64,000 bases of DNA, from NCBI GenBank assembly GCA_022316685.1, contig JAKJHU010000026.1:4092501-4156500 (forward strand). The letters run 5' to 3'. Shown here one piece after another: positions 46,881 to 59,321 of this stretch. The position numbers were made by a program, and so were the translations under genes. The stretch is from Progne subis subis. Taxonomy: Eukaryota > Chordata > Aves > Passeriformes > Hirundinidae. Within the stretch, counting starts at the first letter, position 1; every line of letters starts with the position of its first letter. Below the pieces are notes generated by a model. The model searched no databases, was not told where the DNA came from, and worked only from the letters and a program-made list of their open reading frames with translations.

Positions 46881-49727
46881 AGTCACATTCATGGCAAAGA
46901 AAGCAGCTCTTCTTGTATCGATTAATCTGACAATGGAACTGGCAGTCGCAGCACATTGGGGCTCCTAAAAATATACAAAGATTTTGGGCAAGACCAAAAC
47001 AATTACAAAACTTTTCCTAATGTGGTTTTTGATTTCTGGCATTCAAACTGAGTGATTTTCAAACAAGCTAAACGTATATAACTCATTTCCTATTCAGAGT
47101 GCTTTGAGTACTGAACTCTGATTTGAAATGTACAGTTAATATTCTAAATAGGATTTGAAGTGGGCATTGAGAATAAAGCTTTGCAAATTGTTTGCCTTTG
47201 AAAATTGTTTATGACAAACTTTTGTAAATTATTAGACTCTCTAAGGTAACCAAACAAATGATTCTGGTTTTTTTTTTTTTTTTCCCTGCAAGCTTCTCCT
47301 TCAAAGAACAAATGCAGAAAAATGTATGCAATCATCTGGCTGCATTTTGCACCTTTTAACGGTTCTGGTAATCTAAATTTAAATATAGTACAGAAACCAT
47401 TGTTTCTATTTAAAATGCCTAATAAACATGGTGACATATTTCAGTTTGGGCTTTCCATTGGAAAAAAAAAAACGTTTTTCTGAGGTCTGCATTTTCCATT
47501 TTGTGTGCATTGAAGCCTTTCTTCATAATCCTTCTCAAACCCAATAATATTGCAAAAAATCTGAGTAAGAGCTCTGATGAATAGTGAATAAAATAAACCT
47601 TGTTTGAAAACTTTTGAATTTAAGCCTTTAGAAGGAGGCAGGAAATACAGCCCAAATAGAAGCAAATAAAAAAAATAGTTGGGGAAGTATTGATTTACTT
47701 GAGAGAGAAGTTTTGCTGGTTCATTTAGTCCATTCAAAAATGCAATTGTTGCTGCATTTGAAGTGAAAAAATGTGGTTACTAATTAACATGTAGTCTAAG
47801 ACATAACAGCTTTTTTAATTTTTTAAAAAAGAGGCTCTTTTAGATTACACAACAGTTTATAAAGTTATTATGAAGCACTGGTAATTCAGAGCAATATAAT
47901 AATTTTATTTTTTTTTTTTTTATTTAAATAAAACTAGTCCTTCAAACATATTGTTTCGTTTAGTACATTGTGCTGGTAGAGGTCTACAAGTTTTTTTGGT
48001 TTTTTTTTTGCTTTCCCCATCATTATTGTTTCTGTATTTTATGCTCAGAGTTCAGTAAGGATTAAGTTAAAATTATTAAAACATCTATGACATAAAGTGA
48101 AACCCTAAATTTTGCAAGTATTTTTCATAACCCTTAAGATGATTGTCTGGTAGAAGTAGTGATTGCTGTTCTGAGTGATGACTCATGTTCTCTAATGTAA
48201 AGGCTATGATTTAAAATTACCCCAAATTATTTAGTTAAAGCCATATTCCGAGTTGTATGTATCTATAATAACATTGCCTTCAGACAAGTCTTTTTATACT
48301 TCTTTCATTAATATCAGTGTCAAACATTGAGTTGTAACTCAGTAATATTTTTTTTTCCCTGAAAGACTAAATTCAAGAGCTTCTTTTAAATAAAGATTTT
48401 CAATACACTTCTCTTTCTTGCCTGTCATTACTAAAATTAGTAAGTTATCTGGCAAATAAGTATTAAAATCTGTTGAGCTTTTGCTAGGGGCTATTTCTTT
48501 GTTCGTTTTGGCTTGGAGATTTTTGTTTGTTTGTTTGTTTGTTTGGTTGGTTGGTTGGTTTATCAATTGGCTTGTTGATGCCTTTTATGCAGCAGAGAAC
48601 AGAACCGAGAAGGCAGAAATTAAAAACAAAACAAAACCAACCAACCAACCAACCAACCAAACAAAAAAACAACAAAAAAGGAAAGTTAAATACTACAGGC
48701 ATTTTAATGTTACAGTGGGAAATTATTTTTGCAGGCATTTATTTTAATTATTGCTACTTGATTTAACTACTGTGGAATAAATCAAAGAAAAATATTTAAT
48801 TATCAGGAATAGATGTATTCATATAAAACACTGTGTCTAAAACTTTGATTATTGGTAAATTTCATATGACATCTGCTTTTACAGTTCAGTATAAGATCAA
48901 AGGTGAAACAACGGAATTTCTTGGGAAGTGAAATTTCTTGTGTCTAGCCTGATTGATCATGAAAATATTAAAGATGAAAATGAAAATGCTACAAATCCAT
49001 CCAATTTCCCCAAAGAGTCAAAACTGGACTATCACTTGTCTCTCCTGTTTAGTCTTTGAGTATAGGTGCTATTAAGGCTATAATGTAGTATCAAGCTTAA
49101 ACACCTTTTATTTATGCTAAGAAAGGAGCACAAGTTATTTATCCAGTATTTTCTGTTTATGTCCTCACACATTTTGAGATAGGTCATTTGGCATATGGTT
49201 TGACTTAATTTTGGACATTTGGTTGTGCTAATGTAGCCTGTATCTGTGCTAATGTTACGGTGGGGTCCTGGAGCATTTTTATTGCTTTCTTAGATTTTTT
49301 TCTTCCCAAAAAACATTTGTGTTGACATTTCAGGTGCCAGTCAGGTCTACTGAGCATTAAGGTGCTTTGCTCTACTAGACAGGGATGGTAGCTGCTACTT
49401 CTGTTTAGTCTGGGGGAAAGTATTGCATGTGTGAATGGATACGCCTGGGTGGGTTGTGCTTTCATTTTAATTTACCTCTTGGTTCTGTCATCCTTTGAAG
49501 TGGAAAGCATGCTTGATGCCTGGTTGAGGTGACTTGTGAAGCTGAATACCTGCTTTTCTCTGTTGCTGAGCTTTGGGAATTGGTGTGGTGCTAACCTGTA
49601 AAAGGTATTGCTTGAGTTCTTATACACAGCAAGCATTTATTCCTGCAAATGCAAATTTAGGATTTATATGAAGGATTTGTTCCAGTCATATTAGCCTGTA
49701 ATTAAACCTGGAACTTAGGTTTTACTC
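46881..49727. other. Anonymous non-coding DNA
   Basis: No gene recognised. T runs occur at about 47269-47283 and 47908-47921, and the hairpin-capable microsatellite at 48522 is listed separately. Confidence 0.5.
48522..48680. repeat. Opposed (TTTG/GGTT)n and (AACC/AAAC)n tracts forming an inverted repeat
   Basis: A TTTG run leads into four or five GGTT units (48522-48561). After about 65 unique bases, AAAAC leads into AACC units and then AAAC units (48626-48680), the near reverse complement. The transcript of either strand could fold into a stem of about 35-40 pairs. The four mirrored ORFs over it are artefacts. Confidence 0.92.
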
Positions 49728-50482
49728 TGTGGTAGGTTGACCTTGGCTGGAGTTAGCTGTCCAACAAAATGCTCTATTTCTTCCCTCCTCACTTTTCAGA
49801 GGGAAGAAGATATGATGAAAATCTTGTGAAATGACATAAAGACAGGGAGAGATCTCATCACCGTCCTGGGCAAACCAGATTTGACTCAGACAAATTAATT
49901 TAATTTTTTGCAAATCTAATGACAGTAGGATGAAGATAAATAAGCCCAAATCTAAGACACCTTCCCCCCACCCTCCCTCTGTTTTTCCCAAGCTTAACTT
50001 TACTCCAGATTTTCTCTATGTCCTTGCCAGATGGTGGTGAAGGTGGAAGGGAAATGGGGGTTGTAACCAGTCCACATGTTGTCTCTGTCATGTTTCCTCC
50101 TCACATTCCTCACCTGCTCCAGTGTGAATCTCCCTCAGGGTCACAAGTCAAGCCAGAAAACCTGCTCCATCATTGACTCCTCTACCCTCAGGTCCACAAG
50201 TATTTCCAGAACCTGGTGAAGTAGTGGTTTCCCACAGGGTCGCAGTTTCCCCTCTCCAGCTGCAAGTGCTGTTGTGCAATTTTTTTCCTGCTTTCTGAAA
50301 TACTTTATCTCAGGCTTGCTGCCACCACCATTGATGGGCATGGTCTTGGCCAGCAGCAGTTCCATCCTGGAGCTGGCTGGGATTAGCCCTGTCAGAAATG
50401 TAGGAAGCTTCTAGCAGCTTCTCAGAGAATCCACCCCTGATGCTCTCCTGCCACCAAAACCTGGCCACTCAAACCCAATACA
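49728..50482 (-). mobile_element. ERV LTR (ERVL-related avian type)
   Basis: Begins TGTGGTAGGTTGACC on the plus strand and ends AAACCCAATACA. The minus strand shows the familiar order: TGTATTGGGTTTGAGTGGCC start, GAAGCTGCTAGAAGCTTCC (near 50402-50420), a GGCCAAGACC and CATCAATGGTGGTGG block (near 50325-50352), GATAAAGTATTTC in the TATA position (near 50299-50311), ATTAAATTAATTTG near 49890-49904 and a GGTCAACCTACCACA end. Flanks are tactc and cattc, at best a decayed 5-bp TSD. CpG sites of this LTR type have largely become TG/CA, indicating age. No internal genes. Confidence 0.85.
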
Positions 50483-53400
50483 CATTCCCTGCACTTAATT
50501 ATTCTTGCTTATATGATAGATTTATGGTAGTTTTTAGATAAAGGATTGATGGTGGGGGAAGCAAAATCAATGAGAACACTGTCTTTTTGTGTCTTGCAGG
50601 GTTCTGTTTGGTTTTCTGTTACCCTGTGACTCAACAGAAAGCTGATGGATATCTCTACATGCAGTAATTCTGTATGCATTTCCAAGGTAGTCTCCAAATT
50701 TAAAATATAAATGACATCACTTTTGAAGAGTAATTTGATATTTTCTTTTGACATTATATTTGATATATCCTCAGGTCTGCATTAACTTCCATAACAGATA
50801 TCTGAATGTTTTTCTTCATCTTTTACAGAATTAATAATTTCTCATAGGTATTTTGATAAGTTTTAATAGTGGTATTCAAATGTCACTAAGTTTATGTCAG
50901 GATTGGTTTTTGGACTTAAGTGCACAGGGTTAGGCAATGCTACACTCCCATCTTTCTCTCTAAGGGTCAATGGAGTTATACTTGTCGATTTACAGTTTCA
51001 GGACACAGACAATGTAGTAGAGCTCATCTCTTCAATTACATATGTATGTGTTGAAGAAGCAGGCATACATTTAACGAGTAAGTGATAAAGAATGGGGGTG
51101 TTTTTTGTTGGGGTTTTGTTTGTTTGTTTGTTTGTTTTACTCCAAGATAATTCTCCAGTCAAACTGCAGATTTAATAGGGACGGAGAAGGAAGTGTGGTC
51201 AGTGTGAGCAGGAAGCATCGTGCTGTCCCTCTGCTGAGCAGTGAGACTGGTTAATCTGGTAAGATCTTCAGTGAAGGCTCAGCCCCAGTTGTTCACACGA
51301 GCTCCTTGTTGCCTTGTTTCCTTTTATCACTGAAGTCTTGAATGCTGCCTGCTGAGACGTAGGCATGGTGTGTTGGAGGTGATACAGTGTTACAATGTTA
51401 ACCCTGAGGTTATCTGACTATTCCATAGAGGCTGTGGAGTAGTCTGTGCATCTTACGGAAAGGAATCCTTTCTTTATTCTGGCTAATCCGCATGATAACT
51501 GGGATTTTTCAGGTCCCTACAATGTGCTTGCCCATGGGTGTGTAAAATGGAAACTCCTTTCTCATCTTGGTGCGAGGGAGAAGCAGCAGTCTCAGGATCA
51601 TCTTCCTCACAAGGTGTATCTGCCTCCTGTCACCCATCAAGACAATACCAGCTTCCACTGAGCTGGAAGCAGCAATATCAACTTCATGATGATCACCACT
51701 CAATATTTTAATAGCTTTAAATTTTATCTATTCAACTTACAGTTGAAGAATATCTATTAAATATTTATTTTGTATTTAGTTATTTTTATTAATTTCTGCA
51801 GATTATTGTATATAGAACACAGATTAGTAATTATATAATGAAGTGGTAAAACCACACATGCTTCTATACAAAATATTTCTCTCTGTTTTAAAAAATTCTC
51901 TCAATATTTTTAGCACATAGAAACTCTTATGTAACATCTTTCAAATGTTTATGTAATATTTTTTGATTTAACATGCCTATCATTTTTGCTCTTTTGCATT
52001 GTGAATGATTGCTTTGTAGTTCACTGACTATTTCATGGAAGTCTGTTTCATTTAGTGTGCTAAATGATGATCACTACAGTTCAAACAAAATATAATGGTA
52101 TTATATTCCAGGTATTGTGCATATAACAGCTCAGATGATCTTTCAAGTTCCTTCTCAATTTAGATCTGCTATAACTGTGTAAAAACCATTAAAAATTTCT
52201 GTCACCTTTCACATCAGCACTGGGTACAGTGTTGTGCAAACCAGCTCCCTATGCTCAATGCAACAGTAGTTGCACAGCATGCCCCCCCCCACACACACCC
52301 CTTGCAGTCATTTGTTTCCTTATTCCCTGTATTGTGTTCTTCCTTAGGTTTTGCTGCTTGAACATTTCAATTTAAAAGCTTTATTAGATTGAAAAGATTA
52401 ATTTTGTAGTGTTTCTTTTTTGCTGTTATTAAAAGTGGCCATTAAAAAACCAGTAAAATATAAATAATTTATGCATTCTGATGAACAAGTTCCTTGAGGG
52501 TTAAAAAAGCTTCAGCACTATCACTGTAGCACTGTGACAACGAATCACTAGTAATACCCAGTTTGCCAACGTCCCAGGCATGCAGCTTCCAAAAGCAACA
52601 GACATAAAACCAGCAGTATTATTTTTTATCCATTCATCAATTTTGTAAAGTCAACTTTACTTTCTGGAATCCCCACAGCAATTTGCAAATGATGTATGAA
52701 ATCAAATATTCCTACCTGCACAATGCACAGGGGAAAGAAAAAAAAAAATTTCCTATCAGTGCTCTGACATGCTATTTCAGTGATACTTGATATCTAGTCA
52801 GACAATGCCAAAAATAAGTTAGTTCCAGAGGCTGGGAAAAATCCCATTTACAAAAATCTTTGTCACAATTTTCTTCTTCAACTTTCCTGTTTGCTCTCTC
52901 AGAACTATTCATCTTGATAGTTTTGTTTTTAGAAAACATATTTGTTAATGCATCAAGTCCATCAAGACTGTTTTCAGAAATTTTGAAGTGATTTTTCTCT
53001 TCTTTTTCTCACTGATCATGGCTTGGGGAAGTGTATGATTTGGATGATCTCTCAAGGTATATTGCTCTACTCTGTGCTTCATTAGGATTACCTATGCATT
53101 TTTTCTCAACTGTTTTGCTTGCATTGTATTCAATTCCCTAGAAATTTCTCATCTCTCTCTGTAAGAAGAATAAAAATATTTTTCAGTGTTACTTGTCTTG
53201 TTTCTTTTGTTCTTTTAATTTTAATAGGAAAATTACAGTTTTTCTTTCCATTTGACATGGAATACTTACTACAGAAGAAGTTAGAACTGGTATACTGTCT
53301 TAGATGATAAAAAACTCTGCATTATATGAATCTTTTTTTAAATTAAAAAAATAATTCTGTTTTGCTCACTAGGATCAAAGGTGAGCTGGTAGACTTAAAT

Positions 53401-53486
53401 ACGTGATTTTAACATATGATGGATCTCCAGAATTTATTATCTGTTTACATGCTCTTAATACATACTATTTACATTGAATTCACATA
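50483..53486. other. Anonymous non-coding DNA
   Basis: No gene recognised. A short GTTT repeat lies at about 51099-51139 and a C-run/CA tract at 52281-52300. The 63-codon ORF at 50894-51085 ends next to a GTAAGT but resembles nothing known. Confidence 0.5.
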
Positions 53487-53487
53487 T

Positions 53488-53537
53488 GAAAACAAACAAG
53501 CAAACAAACAAAAAACAACCAAAAAACCAACAAACAG
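53488..53537. repeat. (AAAC)n microsatellite
   Basis: Imperfect AAAC repeat located about 35 bases before the CR1 tail at 53574. Confidence 0.9.
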
Positions 53538-53573
53538 ACATAATCAGGAAAAGAATATGTTAAATGCTGTATA

Positions 53574-53622
53574 ATCATCATAAAATCACACAATAGTTTG
53601 GCTTGGAAGAGACCTTCACAAG
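53574..53622 (-). mobile_element. CR1 LINE 3' tail, ~50 bp
   Basis: ATCATCATAAAATCACACAA followed by TTTGGCTTGGAAGAGACCTT is the reverse of a CR1 3' terminus. Very strongly 5'-truncated. Confidence 0.75.
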
Positions 53623-55934
53623 TGGAATAATATCAAATGAAACAATGTTTTTTTTCAATTGAGGTTTAAAGGGAATTTTTTTATAACATATTAAGGCCCT
53701 TATCTTCAGGTTTCTGTGCACCTGTTCCCTGAGAACAATGAACATGATTGAAAAGATGTGTCAGCGTAATGTACTAATGAATGAGGCAATTCCTACATCT
53801 CACAAAATTTTGAAAGTCATTGGACATCAGAAGGTGTCTTCTTCCTTTCCAAAATTTTGGGTAGTACTGCCTAGTGGTTAGTGGGATTAATAAGATACTG
53901 AGGCAGATACTCCTTCCAGTCACCAGCTGTAGACATCCAAGCCAGAAACATAGTGAATTGATGTGCAGTTCACACAAGCATAGCTATATCATTGTATTGC
54001 TTTTGATTCCTGAGAAAGGATGTCTTAACTTTTCTCAGCTAATTCTTCATAGCACCACATCATATGGTGTAATAGAAAAATAAAAGGGACTGTGATGATA
54101 TTTTTCTTGGAAATTTCCTCTCAACCCTTAAGTATATTTATCCTCTTTATTTTTATATTCAGCACTGAGGAAGATAAAACATCTTCGAGAAAGAAAAATA
54201 TTCTTGTCTTTCCTTTTTCTTCAGGGTTAAAGATGTTTACTCACACACATGCTATGATTTTAATGACAGAATTTTGTGTTATCAAGATTTTTTTATTTTA
54301 TAGCAAGAACTTCAAAGCGTGAAAAAGAAAATCTATAAGTAAGAAACTCTGTTGATGGGGCTTGCTAGCCTCACTACTTTCTTTTAGAAATAAAGCATGA
54401 TTAGTTATCCTGATGCCTGATAAGGTGTAGTGCTGTATTACACATGTTCTGAGGCAATTCTGCTCTTTTCTGACTGGGTTCTTGATGTCTAAAGGAAACT
54501 GGTGTGTGAGTTCAGCCATCTTCTGAGTATAAGCAGCTGCATATTCTCTCTTCTCTGCCAGGCTTCATGTTTGCATGCAGGTTCTAGGAACATAATGTGT
54601 GTGAGATCTCAGCCCTCTTTGGCAAATGGTGCAATTTTTCCATGGGAGAAACAACTAAAAATGTTTGCAAGTCAAACTTCAATTAGGAGCTATTGAAAAA
54701 TAACAGACATTTATGCCCTATTTTCCCAAATTCCTTTCTTCTGCTTCTGTTGAGACTCTGGTTATCCATGCCCATGCAAAAATAGGTACCCGTTTAACCT
54801 GAATCCCTAATGGATAGTCAATTTTATCTCAGTCAAACCATTTTAGTTTATCTTCTTGGTTGTAAATTTCCCCCCACTGTGTGTATCTGTAATCATCTTT
54901 ATTTAAGGTAAGATTTCATATATCTGACAGATCAATAAGAAAACAGCAAACAAAATTAAAACAATAGACAAAATATATATATAATTTCATTATTTTCTTC
55001 TATAAATTATTTATAGAAGAGAAATTATTTATTTTCCGATCACCTATTATACTGGGGAAAACGTCTTGACTCTTTCTGCATTATCAAACTCTTCTCTCTA
55101 TCCTTTATGGGTAGATAAAGAAAAACATGCTGAGAATTAATACACTAAAATTCAGGTTTTGCTTTACATTATATGTGTAGCCCTTATAGGATAAAATGGT
55201 AGTTCAGGATCTGACTATCTTTAGCATGGATTGAATGGGTTCCAGAAACATGCTGTTATCATGAGGAAATTTATTTGCCACAAATAAGGAAATTAGCTCC
55301 TGCTGTGATCTTCACAAAGTAACCTTAATACGTTAGATAAATTTTATAAAATTCATCACAGATGAACCTCATGCACCTCTTGGGGAGAAGAAAGAAAATA
55401 AAAAAGTATGCTTTATATGTCACAATGGTTTGAAATTTCATCTAGAGCTAGATTCAGCTTGATTGGCTCATCTGCTTTGTAATACATTAGATCCTGTGTT
55501 CTCTATCTGCTTTCTATCTCTGTGCAGATAGAGATTTCTCTTATATACTTACCCACACCTGCTCCATGACTTCTTTCAGCTGGCAAACCCTTTCATGTAT
55601 GGAATTAACCTTTAGTGTATATATGCATATTATATAGTAAAATAGGATTCCATTATGTTTGAGTAAGAAAAAATTAAAGGTTCAAAAAGTATACTATGTC
55701 AATCCCACACTGATTAGATAGTATATCTAGTAAAACAGTAGTTTTTTTGTGGATATCGGGGGATTTCTTGTTTCATTTCAGTTATGAAAGGGTACAGAGA
55801 AAAATTTTCACATGACAGACACAATATGAACTTTGAATTGTTAATATCGATTTTGTTTGACTACAATTTAAGAGCACAAAGGAGATACATTACCTAAGAT
55901 TCAGAAAAGGGCATTATTATAAGAGAAAAAAGGT
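53623..55934. other. Anonymous non-coding DNA
   Basis: Nothing recognised. Confidence 0.5.
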
Positions 55935-56740
55935 AGTTGTGGGTCAGGCCAAATACCTATCTGTCCTACTAACCCATGCCCATTAGACCATATAGATCAA
56001 ATGTCTAATAATATGGACAGGGCAAATAAGGGTTTTCATTTGAACTGTTTTCAATCATGAACTAGTTTTTTCGCACAAGACATTCTGAACCAAATGTGGT
56101 TTCAGAGTGCTTTGATTCAATGTAATGTTACAGTTTACCCCAGAGGCTCTGTAAACTCAACATTTGCAACATCTTGTGGCACTCTTGCTTTGCCTGAGGA
56201 ACTGCTTCCTTTGTTTGAAAACTGGCTTATACTAGTTAAATTTTATGCCCCCTGTTCTTATATTGGAAGAGACAATGTGCAGTTTCTGCATGTCTACTGT
56301 GTCTTCGTTTGATTTTATAGTCCTCTGATATCTCTCTCTCTCTTTTTGAGAGACAAGAGTCTTTTAAAGATGCCGAGCCAGTTTGTTGCTTTTCATGCGG
56401 GAATATTCCAATGCCATTAAACGTTCTTACCAACATGCTCTAGACCTTTTCCTGCCTTACCAGATCTTACTTTGAAGGACTTAAAAAGCAGCATAATAAC
56501 GATTCTGCTTCATTCGTTATGCCTTTTCTAATAATTTGTTTGGGTTTTTTACTACTGCTGAGTACTGAGCAGTGAACTGATGATTTTACAGAGCTATGAT
56601 AATCCCATAGTGCCCACCTAGTGAGCTCTGGGCTCATAATTTTGTATGTACATCACTTGTGTATACACACTTCCCTTGTGCTTCACTTTACATTTACCTA
56701 TTCATTCATATTTCTACTGCTGCTCTCTCTCTCTTCCAGG
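55935..56740 (-). mobile_element. Ancient CR1/L3-like LINE tail
   Basis: In reverse, the sequence follows the end of an old amniote CR1-group LINE. GGGTCAGGCCAAATACC (55941-55957) matches the 3' terminal GGGTCAGACCAAAGG-type motif. A TTTATGCCCCCTGTTCTTAT tract (56242-56261) and a GATTTTATAGTCCTCTGATA tract (56311-56330) match the usual order further in, and TTCACTTTACATTTACCTA (56684-56702) matches an upstream part. No open frame remains. Assignment is by motif order only; exact ends are unknown. Confidence 0.55.
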
Positions 56741-57900
56741 TAAGCTTACTTATAATGTTACAATAGAGCAGAGAAATCATGAACCTGTATAGCTTACTTA
56801 TTCTTTTTCATTCCTGACAGGCAGTTAGGTTTCTTAGGATTTAAATATGTTGATTTAAATGTTTAAATGATAAAATATAGCCTGTAAACAGAAAATGAAC
56901 CCATTTGTATAAATAACTGATGCTGAAACTTGAAGGTTGTTATTTCTGAAAGCACAGGCTTCAGGCACCTTGCCTAGTGTTTCTTCCATTAATCCTTTCC
57001 TCTCTGGCAAATCCACAGAGCAACATCTTGTATTATACACAGCCACCTACTCTTGAATGTCCAGAGAAGCCCTGCATTTGATGAATTGTCTTTCAATTAC
57101 AGATGTTTTTCCACCTCACTATGATGCTTATATGTAGAATTAATGTCTTCTGTAAGATTTAATAAATTATTTCCTCTGTGGCATTTTATTATACCTTTTT
57201 GCCTCTTTTTCATTCTGTTCTATTCTTTTGGAAAAGTTTGCCACTAACACTGTGCAAGGAATTCTGACCAGTTTCACTGAGTTTCATCACTGACATTTTC
57301 TACAAATTCGTTTACAAACTGGGATTATTAGTAAAAAATTATTTAGATGTTCCTAACAGCTCACCATCAATGCCTTTTAAGCTGTTATTTACAGCTTTGC
57401 CTGAAGACATTGAAAGGTTTTAGTGGTGTTTACCACATTATTAAATTTCTCAGTTGCCACAATAGTGTGTGTGTTGTACAATGTCTTCAGGGAGAAGAAA
57501 ACAATGATTTATCTAGGTCAGGTCTTATAGTCATTGATTGATTTTTAGCTTGAGTATTAGAAAAAATGCATCTGTTTGAGGAAGTAGGTGCTTAGGTGTC
57601 TGATTCAAAAGTCTCTGTTTAAAAATACATTTATTATAACAACTGTGCTCATCTCATTTAAGTTGTTCACAAGATATTTATTGTATCTATTGAAGTTTAA
57701 AAAATGTGTAACACAACTCTAAATATTATGTGCAATTATTCACTTTCTCCCATTTAAGTTCAGAAATTACTTTGAAAGGTATCTCTTTAGAGCTTGGAAT
57801 CTTCAGCTTTAATTTTTTTCCCAACTGTGGATTTGATCAAAACTCCTTTTCAACTAGTAGTGCACACACAAAGTTTTAAAATAAAGAAAGTAGTTTTATT
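56741..57900. other. Anonymous non-coding DNA
   Basis: Nothing recognised. Confidence 0.5.
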
Positions 57901-59275
57901 TCACAGAATTGCAGAATGTGTAGGTTGGAAGAGACCTTCAAGATCATCGAGTCCAACCCATGCCCTAACAACTCAACTAGATCATGGCATTGAGTGCCAC
58001 ATCCAGTCTTTTTTTAAACATGTCCGGGGATGGTGAGTCCACCACCTCCCTGGGCAAAATATTCTAGTACTTTATCACTCTTTCCCTGAAAATCTTTTTC
58101 CTAATATCCAACCTATATTTCCCTTGACACAGCCTGAGGTTGTGTCTTCTTGTTCTGTCCGTTGTTGCCTGAAGCAAGAGACCAACCCCAAGCTGCCTTC
58201 AGGAAGTTGTAGAGAATGATAAGGTCACCTCTGAGTCTCCTTTTCTCCAGGCTAAACAACCCCAGCTCCCTCAGCCATTCCTCACAGGGTTTGTGCTCCA
58301 AGCCCCTCACCAGCCTCGTTGCCCTCCTCTGGACGTGCTCAAGCATCTCAACGTCCTTCCTAAACTGAGGGGCCCAGAACTGGACACAGCACTCAAGGTG
58401 TGGCCTCACCAGTGCAGAGTACAGGGGAAGAATGACCTCCCTGCTCCTTCTGGCCACACTATTCCTGATCCAGGCCAGGATGCCATTGGCCTTCTTGGCC
58501 ACCTGGGCACACTGCTGGCTCATGTTCAGCTGCTGTCACCAGTGCCCCCAGGTCCCTTTCCTCCTGGGCACTGTCCAGCCACACCATCCCCAGCCTATAA
58601 CGCTACAGGGGGTCATTGCGGCCAAAGTGCAGGACTCAGCACTTGGACTTATTAAGCTTCATCTTGTTAGACTCTGCCCATCCATCCAACTGGTCCAGAT
58701 CTCTCTGCAGAGCCATCCTATCTTCCAACAGATCGACACACGCTCCCAGCTTAGTGTCATCCCAAAATTTACTAATCAAAAATTGAATACCCTCATCCAT
58801 GTCATCAATAAAAATATTGAACAGAACTGGCCCCAGGACAGATCCCTGAGGGACACCACTGGTGACTTGGCCACCAGCTGGATGCAGCACTGTTCACCAC
58901 CACTCTCTGGGCCCGGCCATCCAGCCAGTTCCTAACCCACCGAAGAGTGCTCCTGCCCAAGCCATGGGCTGACAGCTTATCCAGGAGTGTGCTGTGGGAG
59001 ACAGTGTCAAAAGCCTTGCTGAAATCCAAATAGACAACATCCACAGCCCTTCCTGCATCCAACAGGCGAGTCACCTGGTCATAAATGGAGATCAGGTTAG
59101 TAAAACATGACCTACCTCTCCTAAACCCATGCTGGCTGGGCCTGAGACCCTGACCATCCTGCAAATTCTGTGTGATGAGACTCAGTATAAACTGTTCCAT
59201 TATCTTGCCAGGTCAGGCTGAGGTCAGGCTGAGGTCAGGCTGACTGGTCTATAATTACTAGGATTTACAGTATTC
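57901..59275 (-). mobile_element. CR1 LINE, 5'-truncated, with most of the reverse-transcriptase domain
   Basis: Best preserved CR1 of the window. The 3' terminus is at 57901 (CACAGAATTGCAGAATG on plus). Reading minus from 59200, the reverse transcriptase begins with LRPSQHGFRRGRSCFTNL, then the core [32 protein letters not shown], a frame change near 58870, then [19 protein letters not shown] and the FxDD box as FWDDTKLG (usual FADD). The C-terminal part [18 protein letters not shown] (58113-58523) continues after another frame change. CR1 ORF2 also needs an endonuclease, absent here through 5' truncation. Indels and the altered box show it is dead. Plus-strand ORFs at 58293-58935 are antisense. 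Confidence 0.95.
59210..59242 (+). repeat. Three perfect 11-bp tandem repeats
   Basis: AGGTCAGGCTG occurs three times in succession inside the 5' part of the CR1 copy, where the normal CR1 has it once. A local slippage duplication that adds 22 bases and disrupts the frame. Confidence 0.95.
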
Positions 59276-59321
59276 TTTCTGTTGTGTTCTAAAGTCTTAA
59301 TCAAACTTATTTCTTCCTGTA

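Noticed and set aside
50894..51085. 63-codon ORF followed by GTAAGT
   Set aside because: The donor-like site falls within the ORF end but no convincing acceptor or partner exon was found, and no protein family is recognised.
58293..58935. Plus-strand ORFs of 120 and 167 codons, the longest in the window
   Set aside because: Exact antisense of the CR1 reverse-transcriptase region, which reads correctly on the minus strand.
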